The notes under the pieces: generated by a model
What the model saw: the letters and a program-made list of their open reading frames with translations, nothing else
The model's database searches: none
Told to the model about the DNA's origin: nothing
Part shown: positions 16,358 to 25,494 of the stretch, piece by piece
How positions within the stretch are numbered: position 1 is the first letter of the stretch
How the letters are laid out: each line of letters starts with the position of its first letter
NCBI GenBank assembly: GCA_938075565.1
Contig: CALJGU010000058.1
Location: forward strand, 1-57,793
Length of the DNA stretch: 57,793 bases
Reading direction: 5' to 3'
Source: an uncultured Opitutales bacterium
Lineage (GTDB): Bacteria; Verrucomicrobiota; Verrucomicrobiia; Opitutales; UBA2995
Position numbers and translations under genes: made by a program

Positions 16358-16375
16358 TTTCAGTTTAAAATGAAA
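16358..16375 (-). promoter_or_regulatory. dyad operator candidate TTTCA-N8-TGAAA upstream of the response regulator
   Basis: The plus strand reads TTTCAGTTTAAAATGAAA, the third copy of the dyad found before HHH1 and HHH3. It is 132 bp from the regulator start, farther than in the HHH genes, and six bases from the perfect palindrome. A shared site would fit autoregulation plus control of the HHH genes, but this is inference. Confidence 0.45.
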
Positions 16376-16512
16376 CGATTTTACTCAGATTTTACGCCCA
16401 TTCTTAGCCACATTAAGTTATTTTTAGCTCTGAGATGGGGCTCTTACTGGCTGAATTGACGTTTTTTTGTTGAGACCGGGAAAGGGGAAACCAATGTGCT
16501 GTGAATCGATTT

Positions 16513-17391
16513 ATGAAAACGCCATTGCTTATGCTCGGCTTGCCTAAGGGCAGCCTAGAAGAATCCACCATAAAGCTGTTTGCTAAAGCTGGATTTAAAA
16601 TCACCAAGAGTTCTCGTTCGTATCGTCCCGCGATCAACGACGATGAGCTGGACGGTCGCTTCGTCCGTGCTCAGGAGATCAGTCGCTATGTCGAGCATGG
16701 TTATTTCGACTGTGGACTCACCGGTTACGACTGGGTCGTTGAAAACAATGCGGATGTGGTTGAGGTATGCGATCTGGTTTACAGTCGTGCTTCCCGCAAG
16801 AAGTCACGATGGGTTTTGGCTGTTCCTGAAGCATCATCCGTGCAGAAAGCAGAAGACCTTGAAGGCAAATATGTCGCGACTGAAGTGGTCAATATCGTCG
16901 AAAAGTATTTCGCTGAAAAAGGCGTGAAGGCCAATGTCGAGTTTTCCTGGGGTGCAACTGAAGTGAAAGTGCCAGACCTGGTAGACGCAATTGTGGATCT
17001 GACAGAAACAGGTAGTTCTCTACGTGCGAACAAACTACGCATCGTTGATACCTTGCTGGAAACGAACACCAAGCTTATCGCAAACAAGGCCAGCTGGGAG
17101 AATCCTGAGAAGCGCAAGAAGATCGAGCAGATCAGTCTCTTGCTTCAGGCCGCTCTCGAAGCAGGCGACAAGGTGGGGCTGAAGTTGAATATTCGCCGGG
17201 CTAACCTCGATGAGATCTTGGAGAAGCTCCCTTCATTACGTAATCCAACCATATCCAATCTGGGTGACGAGTGTTGGGTCGCAGTAGAAACCATCATCGA
17301 AGAATCGGTGGTTCGCGAAATTATCCCTGCTTTGAAAGATCTGGGAGCAGAAGGCATCATCGAATACCCACTCAACAAAGTCGTTTATTAA
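16513..17391 (+). CDS. hisG: ATP phosphoribosyltransferase, long form
   Basis: HisG joins ATP and PRPP in the first and feedback-controlled step of histidine synthesis. The protein has the two catalytic lobes ([28 protein letters not shown]) and the PRPP-binding loop [15 protein letters not shown] near residue 165-180. A C-terminal ACT-like extension (about 215-292) marks the long, homohexameric form that does not need HisZ. The ATG at 16513 puts LPKG at the usual distance from the N-terminus; a GTG at 16501 would add four residues. No other his genes are in the window, so the pathway is scattered. Confidence 0.9.
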   Translation: MKTPLLMLGLPKGSLEESTIKLFAKAGFKITKSSRSYRPAINDDELDGRFVRAQEISRYVEHGYFDCGLTGYDWVVENNADVVEVCDLVYSRASRKKSRWVLAVPEASSVQKAEDLEGKYVATEVVNIVEKYFAEKGVKANVEFSWGATEVKVPDLVDAIVDLTETGSSLRANKLRIVDTLLETNTKLIANKASWENPEKRKKIEQISLLLQAALEAGDKVGLKLNIRRANLDEILEKLPSLRNPTISNLGDECWVAVETIIEESVVREIIPALKDLGAEGIIEYPLNKVVY

Positions 17392-17495
17392 GAGTTTCGG
17401 GCATGAAGGTGACGGGTGGGCTAGTTCAAAACCGACCCTACTTTCACTTCCGTCCTACCGACTGCTATGTGGGATTGCAGCAGGTGAGCGATTAA

Positions 17496-18548
17496 ATGAA
17501 ATCCTCGCGAAGCTTGGGCTATCGATTGCCCTCTGAATGGGAGCCGCAGGAGGCCGTTTGGTTGTCTTGGCCTACGAATCCTGCAAGCTGGTCTCATTGC
17601 TGGGATGCGATTCAACCTAAGTTCGCAGAAATTGCACTGGTACTTTCCAAGTATCAAAGCGTTTATATCAACCTGGTAACTGAACTTCAGTGGGAAGTTG
17701 AAACCATTTTGGAGAAGGTTGGATTGAGTCTAGGATTGGCGAGAGGAGACATCCAGTTTTTTGATCATCCGGTGAACCATGTGTGGGTGCGTGACTACGG
17801 GCCTATCTATACAAGAAGCAAAGACGATGGATCCGTTGCGCTCACGAATTGGAGATTCAATGGTTGGGGTGACAAATATCCATTCGAGCTCGATAACCAG
17901 GTCCCGGCTTTAGTCGCAAGCCAGGTGGGTCTACCCTGTTTTGACCAGACCCTGATTCTTGAAGACGGATCGATAGAAACCAACGGGCAGGGCGACTTGC
18001 TCGTCACGACGAATTGCCTTTTGAATCCCAATCGGAATCCTGACTGTTCGCGCGAAGAGATTGAAGTGCAGCTCAAATCCGGACTGGGAGTAGATAAAGT
18101 TCACTGGCTGGATGGATGTATTGAAGGCGACGATACAGATGGGCACATCGATAACCTGGTAAGGTTCTTCAAACCGAATGGTGTGCTGGTCGCTTCGGGG
18201 CATGATCAGAACGACCCCAGTTTTGACGCATTGGTCAGGCTGGAACGTCAATGCCGCGAGCTAACATTGTCCAACGGGGAGTCCGTGGAGGTGAGGCTGG
18301 TCCCGCTTCCGGAATCACGTACCCAGGATGAACGTCGATTGCCGATGAGCTATGTAAACTTCTTTGTAGGAAACCAAGTGGTGATCATGCCGTCCTATGG
18401 GCAGGAAGCATCGGATGCCAACGCGCATAAGATTGTGTCGGAAGCGTTTCCGGACAGGGAGGTCCTCTCGATTAATTGCCAAGAAGTAATTCAGGATGGT
18501 GGAGCTTTGCATTGCCTGACCCAACAAGTCCCCCAGACTCAACTATAG
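17496..18548 (+). CDS. agmatine deiminase/peptidyl-arginine deiminase family protein
   Basis: A 350-residue guanidine-modifying enzyme of the AguA type, which would convert agmatine to N-carbamoylputrescine and ammonia for putrescine synthesis. The fold signatures are present: RLPSEWEPQEAVWLSWP at the N-terminus, HVWVRDYGPIYT, the catalytic His region DTDGHIDNLVRF, and the active-site Cys340 in GGALHCLTQQ. Bacterial peptidyl-arginine deiminases share this fold, so the natural substrate is not certain. The membrane-protein gene starts directly after its stop codon with no gap, so the two are translationally coupled. A 30-codon frame abuts its start upstream. Confidence 0.9.
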   Translation: MKSSRSLGYRLPSEWEPQEAVWLSWPTNPASWSHCWDAIQPKFAEIALVLSKYQSVYINLVTELQWEVETILEKVGLSLGLARGDIQFFDHPVNHVWVRDYGPIYTRSKDDGSVALTNWRFNGWGDKYPFELDNQVPALVASQVGLPCFDQTLILEDGSIETNGQGDLLVTTNCLLNPNRNPDCSREEIEVQLKSGLGVDKVHWLDGCIEGDDTDGHIDNLVRFFKPNGVLVASGHDQNDPSFDALVRLERQCRELTLSNGESVEVRLVPLPESRTQDERRLPMSYVNFFVGNQVVIMPSYGQEASDANAHKIVSEAFPDREVLSINCQEVIQDGGALHCLTQQVPQTQL

Positions 18549-20516
18549 ATGTCTCGAGCCAGCAGTAAAAAATCCAAACCATCTTTGAAAGACCGGTGGC
18601 GGTATGGATTTGAAATCGGGTTGATTGGATTGCTTGTAGTTCTCTTTTTCAACCTTCTGGCATGGCCTTTTGTTCCAGTCGACCAGGGCTTAGACGGGAG
18701 TTGGCAGGCCGTTCTGACATACGCGCAGCAAAAGGGTCTGCATTTTGGGGACGACATTATATTTACCTATGGGCCTCTGGGAAACCTGTCTTCGTTTTCA
18801 TATTCCGGGTACAACCATGCCGGTAAGTTCGCTTTCGAACTCTTCATGCGATTTGCCATGGTCGTTTTTCTATACCGGTTTCTGTTTAACTTGAGACCGT
18901 ATGTGAAGTTGGGGTGTCTCTTTCTTTACCTCTTCATTCTCCAGTTTCTGCCGGATGTGTATGAAACCTATTTCTTTTTCGGGATGCTTTCCTGGGCTGC
19001 TGCACTTTTGTTGGAGCGACCCCGAAAGAACCGAAAACCACTCGCTTTATTATCGGTGGGAGTGGCCTATCTGGTGGTCGCTTCTTTGGTCAAATTTACC
19101 CTGCTGATTGCTGCGATATTTTGCCTCGCGTTGGTGTTTGCTTACTTGTGGGTGCAAGTCAGACGAGTGGAGGCCATCGGAGCCTTGGGCGGCTATGGGC
19201 TTGGTGTTCTGGCCTTGTGGTCGCTACTGGGACAACGGTTTGGAGATATTCCGGCTTATCTCTATGGATCCTACCAAGTAGCAAAGGGGTATGCCATGAG
19301 TATGCAGGTCCCCACGGAAGAAGGCGCGATGAAGTACTTTCTACTTCTTCTACTTAGTTCCGTCGCAATCGTTGCCGTTGTATTAACAGAACACTTACGT
19401 GGCAAAAGAAAGCATAACCGATTCAAGCAAGCTTGGGCACCTCTAGTCCTTTTGTATGGGGGATTCTTTTTTATGGTGTGGAAGCAGGGGGTCGTTCGGT
19501 CGGATGGACACATCTGGCAATTTATCTGTTATGTCCCGCTCGCAGCCTGGTTTTTATTCCCTGCCGTAAAAAAGCAAAGTTCCCAAGTGATGCTGGGTGC
19601 GTTGCTGGTCGTTCAGTTTCTTCCAATGCTTACCGCGATGACAGCTTTTTACCCTGGGTTCCTGACTGAAGTCCCAGGGCGGACGTGGACCCACACGGCC
19701 AGTGGGCTAAATGGGTTTCTAAATCCGAGCAGTTCCATGAATGAGCTGAAGGTAGCTTTGGATCAGAAGGGCACTGCTCTGAGAAACCAGTATAGCTTGT
19801 TGAACAGCATCAACGATCAATCTGTGGATGTGGTGGGGGATCATCAGGGCTTGGCCGTCCTAACAGGGCTTCGTTATCTGCCTCGGCCCGTCTTTCAAAA
19901 TTATGTGGCTAACAATGCCTACCTTCAGGATTTAAATGCGCGCTATTGGGAAGCTGGAAATACTCCGGATCGAATAATCCAAAGCCTCGGTGGAATTGAC
20001 GGCACTATGCACACTCAGTCCGATAGCCAAACGCTCCTCCATCTTTTGTCTCATTATCAACACCAAGAGACCAGTGGTATCTATGTGCTTCTTTCGAAAC
20101 GGGAATCCCCTGAGCCCGCAATCTATGGGAATCCCCAAGTCATGTCTCTGGAACTTGGAAAATCCCTTCAGCTTCCGGCCACATCCTCACCCGCTCAATT
20201 GGCCAGGTTTGATATATCGCTAAATATTCTCGGGCGGTTGCGTGCGTTTTTCTATAAGCCACCCATCTTACATCTGAAGACAGAACTGAGTGACGGAAGC
20301 TCCTTCCAACATAGGTTCAATCCGGTGACTGCAGAGCGCGATTTTCTTTTCGCGCCATCCCTGAAGAGCGCCGATCACTTATGGAAGGTTCGCTCGGGTG
20401 AGCGCCTTCCACATATCACGAGTCTGACCATTGAATCTGATTCTGGGGGAAGCCTTTATTTCAAAGGAAGTGCTTCGATCACTCTCACATCTGTTTCCTG
20501 GACGAATATTCATTGA
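18549..20516 (+). CDS. large polytopic membrane protein of unknown function
   Basis: A 655-residue protein with about ten predicted membrane helices in the first 400 residues, then a soluble C-terminal region of about 250 residues with little hydrophobicity. Between the first two helices is a 60-residue loop containing DQGLDGSWQAVL and DIIFTYGPLGNL. An acidic first extracytoplasmic loop followed by many helices and a C-terminal soluble domain recalls GT-C glycosyltransferases, but no diagnostic motif is seen and I do not assign that. The ATG touches the stop codon of the upstream deiminase gene, so translation is probably coupled; why these functions would be linked is unclear. Confidence 0.8.
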   Translation: MSRASSKKSKPSLKDRWRYGFEIGLIGLLVVLFFNLLAWPFVPVDQGLDGSWQAVLTYAQQKGLHFGDDIIFTYGPLGNLSSFSYSGYNHAGKFAFELFMRFAMVVFLYRFLFNLRPYVKLGCLFLYLFILQFLPDVYETYFFFGMLSWAAALLLERPRKNRKPLALLSVGVAYLVVASLVKFTLLIAAIFCLALVFAYLWVQVRRVEAIGALGGYGLGVLALWSLLGQRFGDIPAYLYGSYQVAKGYAMSMQVPTEEGAMKYFLLLLLSSVAIVAVVLTEHLRGKRKHNRFKQAWAPLVLLYGGFFFMVWKQGVVRSDGHIWQFICYVPLAAWFLFPAVKKQSSQVMLGALLVVQFLPMLTAMTAFYPGFLTEVPGRTWTHTASGLNGFLNPSSSMNELKVALDQKGTALRNQYSLLNSINDQSVDVVGDHQGLAVLTGLRYLPRPVFQNYVANNAYLQDLNARYWEAGNTPDRIIQSLGGIDGTMHTQSDSQTLLHLLSHYQHQETSGIYVLLSKRESPEPAIYGNPQVMSLELGKSLQLPATSSPAQLARFDISLNILGRLRAFFYKPPILHLKTELSDGSSFQHRFNPVTAERDFLFAPSLKSADHLWKVRSGERLPHITSLTIESDSGGSLYFKGSASITLTSVSWTNIH

Positions 20517-20587
20517 AAGCTCAAAAATCAAGAGACCCGAATCAGGCGCCAATTGAGTGGTTTTTACACCCTCCAGAAATCCCAATA

Positions 20588-20609
20588 AAATCCTTGAATT
20601 CAAGGATTT
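20588..20609. promoter_or_regulatory. perfect 22-bp palindrome before rpsA
   Basis: AAATCCTTGAA is followed at once by its exact reverse complement. There is no loop and no T-run, so it is more like an operator than a terminator. It lies about 90-150 bp upstream of the rpsA start, depending on which start is used. Confidence 0.5.
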
Positions 20610-20741
20610 GAGTGCCATCCTATTGCTCTTTTCGTCCCAAACCGCCCTCCGGCGTGCGTTGGGTTTGAACCATAAATCGTTAACAATTAACCAATTATGT
20701 CGTTTCCTGAGTTTTCGGAAACGACCCAAGGATCGCTTATT

Positions 20742-22406
20742 ATGAGCTCCGTAATGGAAGAACTTCTCGAAGATGCTAGCTTCGAGAATCTAAAAGAGGG
20801 TTCCATCATAGAAGGAACAATCATTGAAATCCGCCAAAATGAAGTCGTTGTAGACATTGGCGCTAAATCCGAAGGCAACATCGTTGGCCATGAATTTGTA
20901 GATCTAGGTGATCTAGAAATCGGTCAGGCGATTGAAGTCTTTCTAGAAAAAATTGAGGACAAAGAAGGCAACCCGGTCATCTCTTTTGACAAAGCTGAGC
21001 AAAAGAAGAACTGGGAGAAGATTCTTTCTCGTTGTGAAGAAGGTACCGTTGTTTCTGGCCGCGTTAAGGCTAAGGTCAAAGGTGGTCTCATCGTTGCCAT
21101 GGGCGTCGATGCGTTCCTTCCTGCTTCACAGATCGATGTGCAGCCTCCTAAGAACCTGGACCAATATGTGGGCCAGACTTATGACTTTAAAGTACTCAAG
21201 ATCAACCTCGACCGAAAGAACATCGTTGTTTCTCGCCGCGAGCTGATTGAAGAGCAACGCCACGTGAAGCGTCAGAAGCTCTTGGCTGAAGTGAAGCCAG
21301 GAGACGTTCGCCGCGGAACCGTCAAAAACATCACCGACTACGGTGCGTTTATTGACCTGGATGGCCTCGACGGTCTCCTCCACATCACCGACATGAGTTG
21401 GGGTCGTATCTCTCACCCAAGTGAAATGGTGAAGATCAGTGAGGAAATCGACGTGATGATTATCGAAGTGGATCGCGACAAAGAGCGCGTATCTCTCGGT
21501 CTCAAACAAACTACTTCCAATCCTTGGGATGACATCGAGAAACGCTACCCAGTTGGTGGCCGTATCGAAGGTAAGGTTGTTAACCTCGTGCCTTACGGTG
21601 CCTTCATCGAACTCGAAGAAGGTGTTGAAGGTCTCGTTCACGTTACCGAGCTCTCTTGGACCAAACGCATATCCAAACCAAGCGAAGTCTTGCGCGTAGG
21701 TGACAGCATCGCCGCTGTGGTTCTCGGAATCCAAAAGGACGACCAAAAGATCTCTCTTGGTGTTCGTCAGTTGGATACCAACCCATGGGATATGGTTCGT
21801 CACAACTACCCAATCGGTGCACGTGTTCGCGGTAAGGTACGCAACATCACCACTTACGGTGCTTTCATCGAACTTGAAGAAGGAATCGACGGTATGGTTC
21901 ACGTTTCTGATATGTCTTGGACTCGCAAGATCAACCACCCATCTGAGATGATCAAGAAGGGTGACGAGATCGACGCACAAGTCTTGGATGTAGATCCAGA
22001 TCAACAGCGCATCTCTCTCGGTCTGAAGCAACTCGCTACTGATCCTTGGGAAAGTATCCAGACTCTATACCGCATCGGTGATGTGGTTAAGGGCAGCGTT
22101 ACCAAGATCACTTCCTACGGTGCCTTTGTGGAACTGCAGGATGGAATCGATGGCCTGGTTCACATTAGCCAGATCAGCGAAGACCGCGTTGAAAAGATCA
22201 AGGATGTTATCCAAACAGGCGAAGAAGTTTCTGCCCGCGTTATCAAGATTGACCGTGATGAGCGCCGTATCGGCCTCAGCATCAAGGCGGCCAACTACAA
22301 TGCGGAAGAGCTTGCAGCTGAAGCTGCGGCATACGAGTCCCTCAAAGAAGGAGGCGATCTTATGTCACTCGGCGACATTCTCGACGAAGCGACCAAAGAA
22401 GACTAA
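20742..22406 (+). CDS. rpsA: 30S ribosomal protein S1
   Basis: S1 binds mRNA at the ribosome and helps start translation, which should matter here because most genes lack Shine-Dalgarno sequences. Six S1 domains follow each other: EEVVVDIGAKSEG-type domains 1 and 2 are divergent, and domains 3-6 carry the strong signature YGAF(I/V)(D/E)L followed by GLLHITDMSW, GLVHVTELSW, GMVHVSDMSW and GLVHISQIS. From the ATG at 20742 the protein is 554 residues (MSSVMEELL), which matches how S1 proteins of related bacteria begin as I recall. An in-frame ATG at 20697 would add 15 residues. A strong terminator follows 20 bp after the stop. Confidence 0.93.
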   Translation: MSSVMEELLEDASFENLKEGSIIEGTIIEIRQNEVVVDIGAKSEGNIVGHEFVDLGDLEIGQAIEVFLEKIEDKEGNPVISFDKAEQKKNWEKILSRCEEGTVVSGRVKAKVKGGLIVAMGVDAFLPASQIDVQPPKNLDQYVGQTYDFKVLKINLDRKNIVVSRRELIEEQRHVKRQKLLAEVKPGDVRRGTVKNITDYGAFIDLDGLDGLLHITDMSWGRISHPSEMVKISEEIDVMIIEVDRDKERVSLGLKQTTSNPWDDIEKRYPVGGRIEGKVVNLVPYGAFIELEEGVEGLVHVTELSWTKRISKPSEVLRVGDSIAAVVLGIQKDDQKISLGVRQLDTNPWDMVRHNYPIGARVRGKVRNITTYGAFIELEEGIDGMVHVSDMSWTRKINHPSEMIKKGDEIDAQVLDVDPDQQRISLGLKQLATDPWESIQTLYRIGDVVKGSVTKITSYGAFVELQDGIDGLVHISQISEDRVEKIKDVIQTGEEVSARVIKIDRDERRIGLSIKAANYNAEELAAEAAAYESLKEGGDLMSLGDILDEATKED

Positions 22407-22426
22407 ACGTCCGCTTCTTAATTTCC

Positions 22427-22466
22427 AAGAAAGGCACTCCATTAACGGAGTGCCTTTCTTGTTTTT
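22427..22466 (+). terminator. intrinsic terminator of rpsA
   Basis: A perfect 14-bp stem (AAGAAAGGCACTCC at 22427-22440, complement at 22447-22460) with a 6-nt loop is followed by GTTTTT. It ends 27 bp before the stop codon of the convergent sigma factor gene and, with an A-rich left arm, may also act on the other strand. Confidence 0.9.
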
Positions 22467-22492
22467 AAAAATGTTGGATTTGGAAGAGAGCT

Positions 22493-23542
22493 TTATGAGT
22501 TCTGTTCTGCCTCTTCCTGCTCTTTACGTTTCTCATCGAAGAAGTCTTTCAGAATACGCATGCGTGTTCGTTGACGATTTTCTTCACGCACCTCTTCGGC
22601 AGTTCTCTGCGTTTCTTTGTCGGTCATCAGGTTCCTCATCTTCTTGATGGCCATATTCTGGAGTTGGCGCACGCGTTCGCGCGTAATGTCGAAAATACTA
22701 CCAACTTCCTCCAAGGTTTTGGGTGCATCTCCATCGAGACCGAAACGAAGACGGATTATCTTCTCCCCACGCTCCTCCAATTGATGGAGCATGTCTGAAA
22801 TATCACTGGTGTATGATTTCTCTTTGAGATTCTCAAATGGGTTGAGGGCTTTCTCATCACCGATGAGGTCGCCAAAAGAGGTTCCATCATCTTCTCCGAC
22901 CGGAGCATCCAGTGATGCAGGGCGCACACTCACGCTTTTCAAATGAGCAACTTTGTTAACCGGGATTCCCAATACGATGCTGACCTCTTCGTCGGTTGGC
23001 TCGCGCTCCAGTTCATCGGTCAATTGAGAAATCACGCGACGCATCTTGGCAATCTTGTCGACAAGGTGAACCGGTAGGCGAATCGCCTTACTCTGGTTGG
23101 CCAGTGCTCGTTTGATTGATTGTTTAATCCACCAAGCAGCGTAGGTACTTAGTTTGGCGCCTCGATCTGGGTCAAAACGTTCAACCGCTTTAATGAGGCC
23201 GATGTTACCTTCGCTTATCAGATCGTTAATAGGCAGCCCATAGTTGGAATAATCATTGGCGATCTTTACAACCAGACGAAGGTTTGCCCGGATCATCATA
23301 TCTCGAGCCTGCTTATCTCCCTTCGCGATACGTTTGGCCAACTTCACTTCCTGCTCTGGAGTGAGTAGGTCAATTTGACCAATCTCATTCAGATAAAGCT
23401 TTATCCCCGATCGTTCTTCGGCCGTCGGTTCGACGGTGTCAGAAGTAGAATCGGGCACTTCTCTAGTGGGGCTTACCGCCTGAATGTTCGGGGCGGGTGT
23501 ATTTTCAAAAGAATCTTTCTCGTTGTCTTTATTCTGGGGCAT
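22493..23542 (-). CDS. primary-type sigma-70 factor (RpoD/RpoS group)
   Basis: A 349-residue sigma factor with region 1.2 (IKLYLNEIGQIDLLTPEQE, ~47-65), region 2 including NLRLVVKIANDYSNYGL, DLISEGNIGLIKAVERFDP and the -10 binding STYAAWWIKQSIKRA, region 3, and region 4 with the helix-turn-helix KTLEEVGSIFDITRERVRQL near 285-305. It lacks the long 1.1 and non-conserved regions of classic RpoD, so it is either a compact housekeeping sigma or a group 2 factor. About 40 charged residues extend past region 4, which is unusual. It starts 29 bp after the glmS stop on the same strand. Confidence 0.88.
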   Translation of the reverse strand: MPQNKDNEKDSFENTPAPNIQAVSPTREVPDSTSDTVEPTAEERSGIKLYLNEIGQIDLLTPEQEVKLAKRIAKGDKQARDMMIRANLRLVVKIANDYSNYGLPINDLISEGNIGLIKAVERFDPDRGAKLSTYAAWWIKQSIKRALANQSKAIRLPVHLVDKIAKMRRVISQLTDELEREPTDEEVSIVLGIPVNKVAHLKSVSVRPASLDAPVGEDDGTSFGDLIGDEKALNPFENLKEKSYTSDISDMLHQLEERGEKIIRLRFGLDGDAPKTLEEVGSIFDITRERVRQLQNMAIKKMRNLMTDKETQRTAEEVREENRQRTRMRILKDFFDEKRKEQEEAEQNS

Positions 23543-23562
23543 AGGTGGATGGAGAAATAATG

Positions 23563-23582
23563 CGGTGGACGTTATTCCACCG
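23563..23582 (-). other. hairpin across the glmS stop codon
   Basis: A perfect 7-bp stem (CGGTGGA/TCCACCG) with a 6-nt loop contains the glmS stop codon and lies just before the sigma factor start. There is no T-run. It might lower read-through from glmS into the sigma gene or protect an mRNA end; this is speculative. Confidence 0.35.
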
Positions 23583-25422
23583 TTTCAGATTTTGCAAGAT
23601 TCCTGGGTTTGTCCACATCACATCCTCGTTCGACTGCAATATGGTAGCTCAATAATTGAACAGGTATGGATGCTAAGATGGGTGCTGCAACAGGGTGACA
23701 ATCGGGAATCACCATTTCGTCATCCGCCAATCCTTCCGGCATGGTGCAACTCTCGGAGCGGACGACGATGAGCTGGCCCTTACGAGCTTTCACCTCCTGC
23801 ATGTTGGAAACGACTTTGGATAGGGTATCGGGTTCAGTAGCGATAAACAAAGAGGGGCAATCTTCACTGATCAGCGCGATGGGCCCGTGCTTCATTTCGG
23901 CTGCTGGATAACCTTCAGCATGAATGTAAGAAATCTCCTTGAGCTTAAGGGCTCCTTCCAAGGCGATGGGAAACATGCTCTGACGACCCAGGAAGAGGAA
24001 ATCCTGTTTATGAACATATTTTTTGGCAATGCGGTGTATGTCTTCGCTCAGCTGAACAATCTTTTCCACCAGGCTAGGGATCTGTTTCAATCCTTCGACC
24101 ATTTCGACTCCGTCGTTGAAGCTCATGTCGCGTAGTCGACCGAGGTAAAGGGCGAGTATGGAACCGATCATCAACTGTGATGTAAATGCTTTGGTAGATG
24201 CGACACCTACTTCTGGCCCGGCGTGTTGATAGATACCTCCATCTGACTCGCGGGCGATAGTCGATCCAACGCCGTTGGTGATTGCTAATGTGGTATAACC
24301 TTTTCGCTTCGATTCACGCAATGCGGCCAGGGTGTCGATGGTTTCACCAGATTGGCTGACTACCATGACCAACGTATTTTTATCGAGCGGTGCGTTTCGA
24401 TAGCGAAACTCCGAAGCGTATTCTACCTCTACGGGAATACGGGCGTACTTTTCGATGAGGAACTCCATGGTCAAACAGGCGTGCCAGGCCGTTCCGCAAG
24501 CGCAGAGCAATATGCGGTCGATTTGTCGGAGGTCCTGTGGGGTGATGTTCAAACCACCAAATTTGGCGGTGCTACCATCTTGGGAGAATCGTCCGCGCAT
24601 CGCATTCTCCAGAGCAGTCGGTTGTTCAAAAATCTCCTTGAGCATATAGTGCTCAAAGTCTCCCAGTTCACCCTCCGATACATCCCAATCGACGGTGTTA
24701 ATGACGGGTTTGATATCTTCCGAATCCAGGGTGGTTAAAGAAAACTGATTCCCAACGATGTGCACCAGCTCGCCGTCGTTCATATAAACCACGTCGGGTG
24801 TACGACTAACGAGTGCAGCTACGTCACTGGCGAGTAGAATCTCTTCTCGACCAACTCCTTGAATGAGTGGCGACCCATGTCGGGCTCCAACCATTTCATC
24901 GGGGCAGTTGGCACAAAGAGCGGCGAGTCCGTAAGTACCTTCTACATGAAGCAGGGCCTTTCGCACACTCGTGGCAAAACGACTTCCTTCTGCTGTTTCG
25001 GCCTCTTTTGCGTAGTGGTAAGCTATGAGGTTACAGAGTACCTCCGTGTCCGTTTCTGATGAAAAGCTAAACCCCTTCGAAGTGAGAAAACTCCTTAAGG
25101 TATTGTAGTTCTCAATCACCCCGTTGTGCACGAGCGTGATCTTGCCATCGGAGCTGAGGTGAGGGTGAGCATTTTCTTCTGTTACCTCGCCGTGAGTGGC
25201 CCAGCGAGTATGGCAAATGCCAATGGTAGATTCGACCGGTGCTTGCTTTATGGCACCGATCAGCTCTTTAACTCTACCCACACGTTTCGTGACAGCGAGA
25301 CTGCCATCTTGTAAAACAGCCAGGCCTGATGAGTCGTAGCCTCGGTATTCGAGACGTTTTAACCCTTCGAGGAGGATGCCGGCTGCGTTTTGATTACCCA
25401 AGTGTCCAACAATTCCGCACAT
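23572..25422 (-). CDS. glmS: glutamine-fructose-6-phosphate aminotransferase (isomerizing)
   Basis: GlmS makes glucosamine-6-phosphate from fructose-6-phosphate and glutamine, the first step toward UDP-GlcNAc for peptidoglycan and lipopolysaccharide. The 616-residue protein has the N-terminal Ntn glutaminase domain with Cys2 as nucleophile (MCGIVGHLGN) and RLEYRGYDSSG, then two SIS sugar-isomerase domains (VSQSGETIDTLAALRESKRK; KLKEISYIHAEGYPAAEMKHG), and the C-terminal KPRNLAKSETVE that closes the active site. The length is typical. It diverges from glgC with 72 bp between starts. No GlmS ribozyme is visible in that short gap. Confidence 0.95.
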   Translation of the reverse strand: MCGIVGHLGNQNAAGILLEGLKRLEYRGYDSSGLAVLQDGSLAVTKRVGRVKELIGAIKQAPVESTIGICHTRWATHGEVTEENAHPHLSSDGKITLVHNGVIENYNTLRSFLTSKGFSFSSETDTEVLCNLIAYHYAKEAETAEGSRFATSVRKALLHVEGTYGLAALCANCPDEMVGARHGSPLIQGVGREEILLASDVAALVSRTPDVVYMNDGELVHIVGNQFSLTTLDSEDIKPVINTVDWDVSEGELGDFEHYMLKEIFEQPTALENAMRGRFSQDGSTAKFGGLNITPQDLRQIDRILLCACGTAWHACLTMEFLIEKYARIPVEVEYASEFRYRNAPLDKNTLVMVVSQSGETIDTLAALRESKRKGYTTLAITNGVGSTIARESDGGIYQHAGPEVGVASTKAFTSQLMIGSILALYLGRLRDMSFNDGVEMVEGLKQIPSLVEKIVQLSEDIHRIAKKYVHKQDFLFLGRQSMFPIALEGALKLKEISYIHAEGYPAAEMKHGPIALISEDCPSLFIATEPDTLSKVVSNMQEVKARKGQLIVVRSESCTMPEGLADDEMVIPDCHPVAAPILASIPVQLLSYHIAVERGCDVDKPRNLAKSETVE

Positions 25423-25494
25423 TTTTTAATTGTCCTGATTTTGACTCTGAGGAGGATAGTGAGTCAGAAGGACTAGCCTTTAACAAACCTAATT

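Noticed and set aside
21126-22031. 301-codon open frame antisense to rpsA
   Set aside because: It mirrors the repeated S1 domains and their codon use. The predicted protein has no recognisable family, and the forward strand is a clear S1 protein with six domains and a terminator.
25423-25494. GlmS ribozyme upstream of glmS
   Set aside because: Only 72 bp separate glmS and glgC starts, and no self-cleaving fold is apparent. The known ribozyme is longer than the gap.
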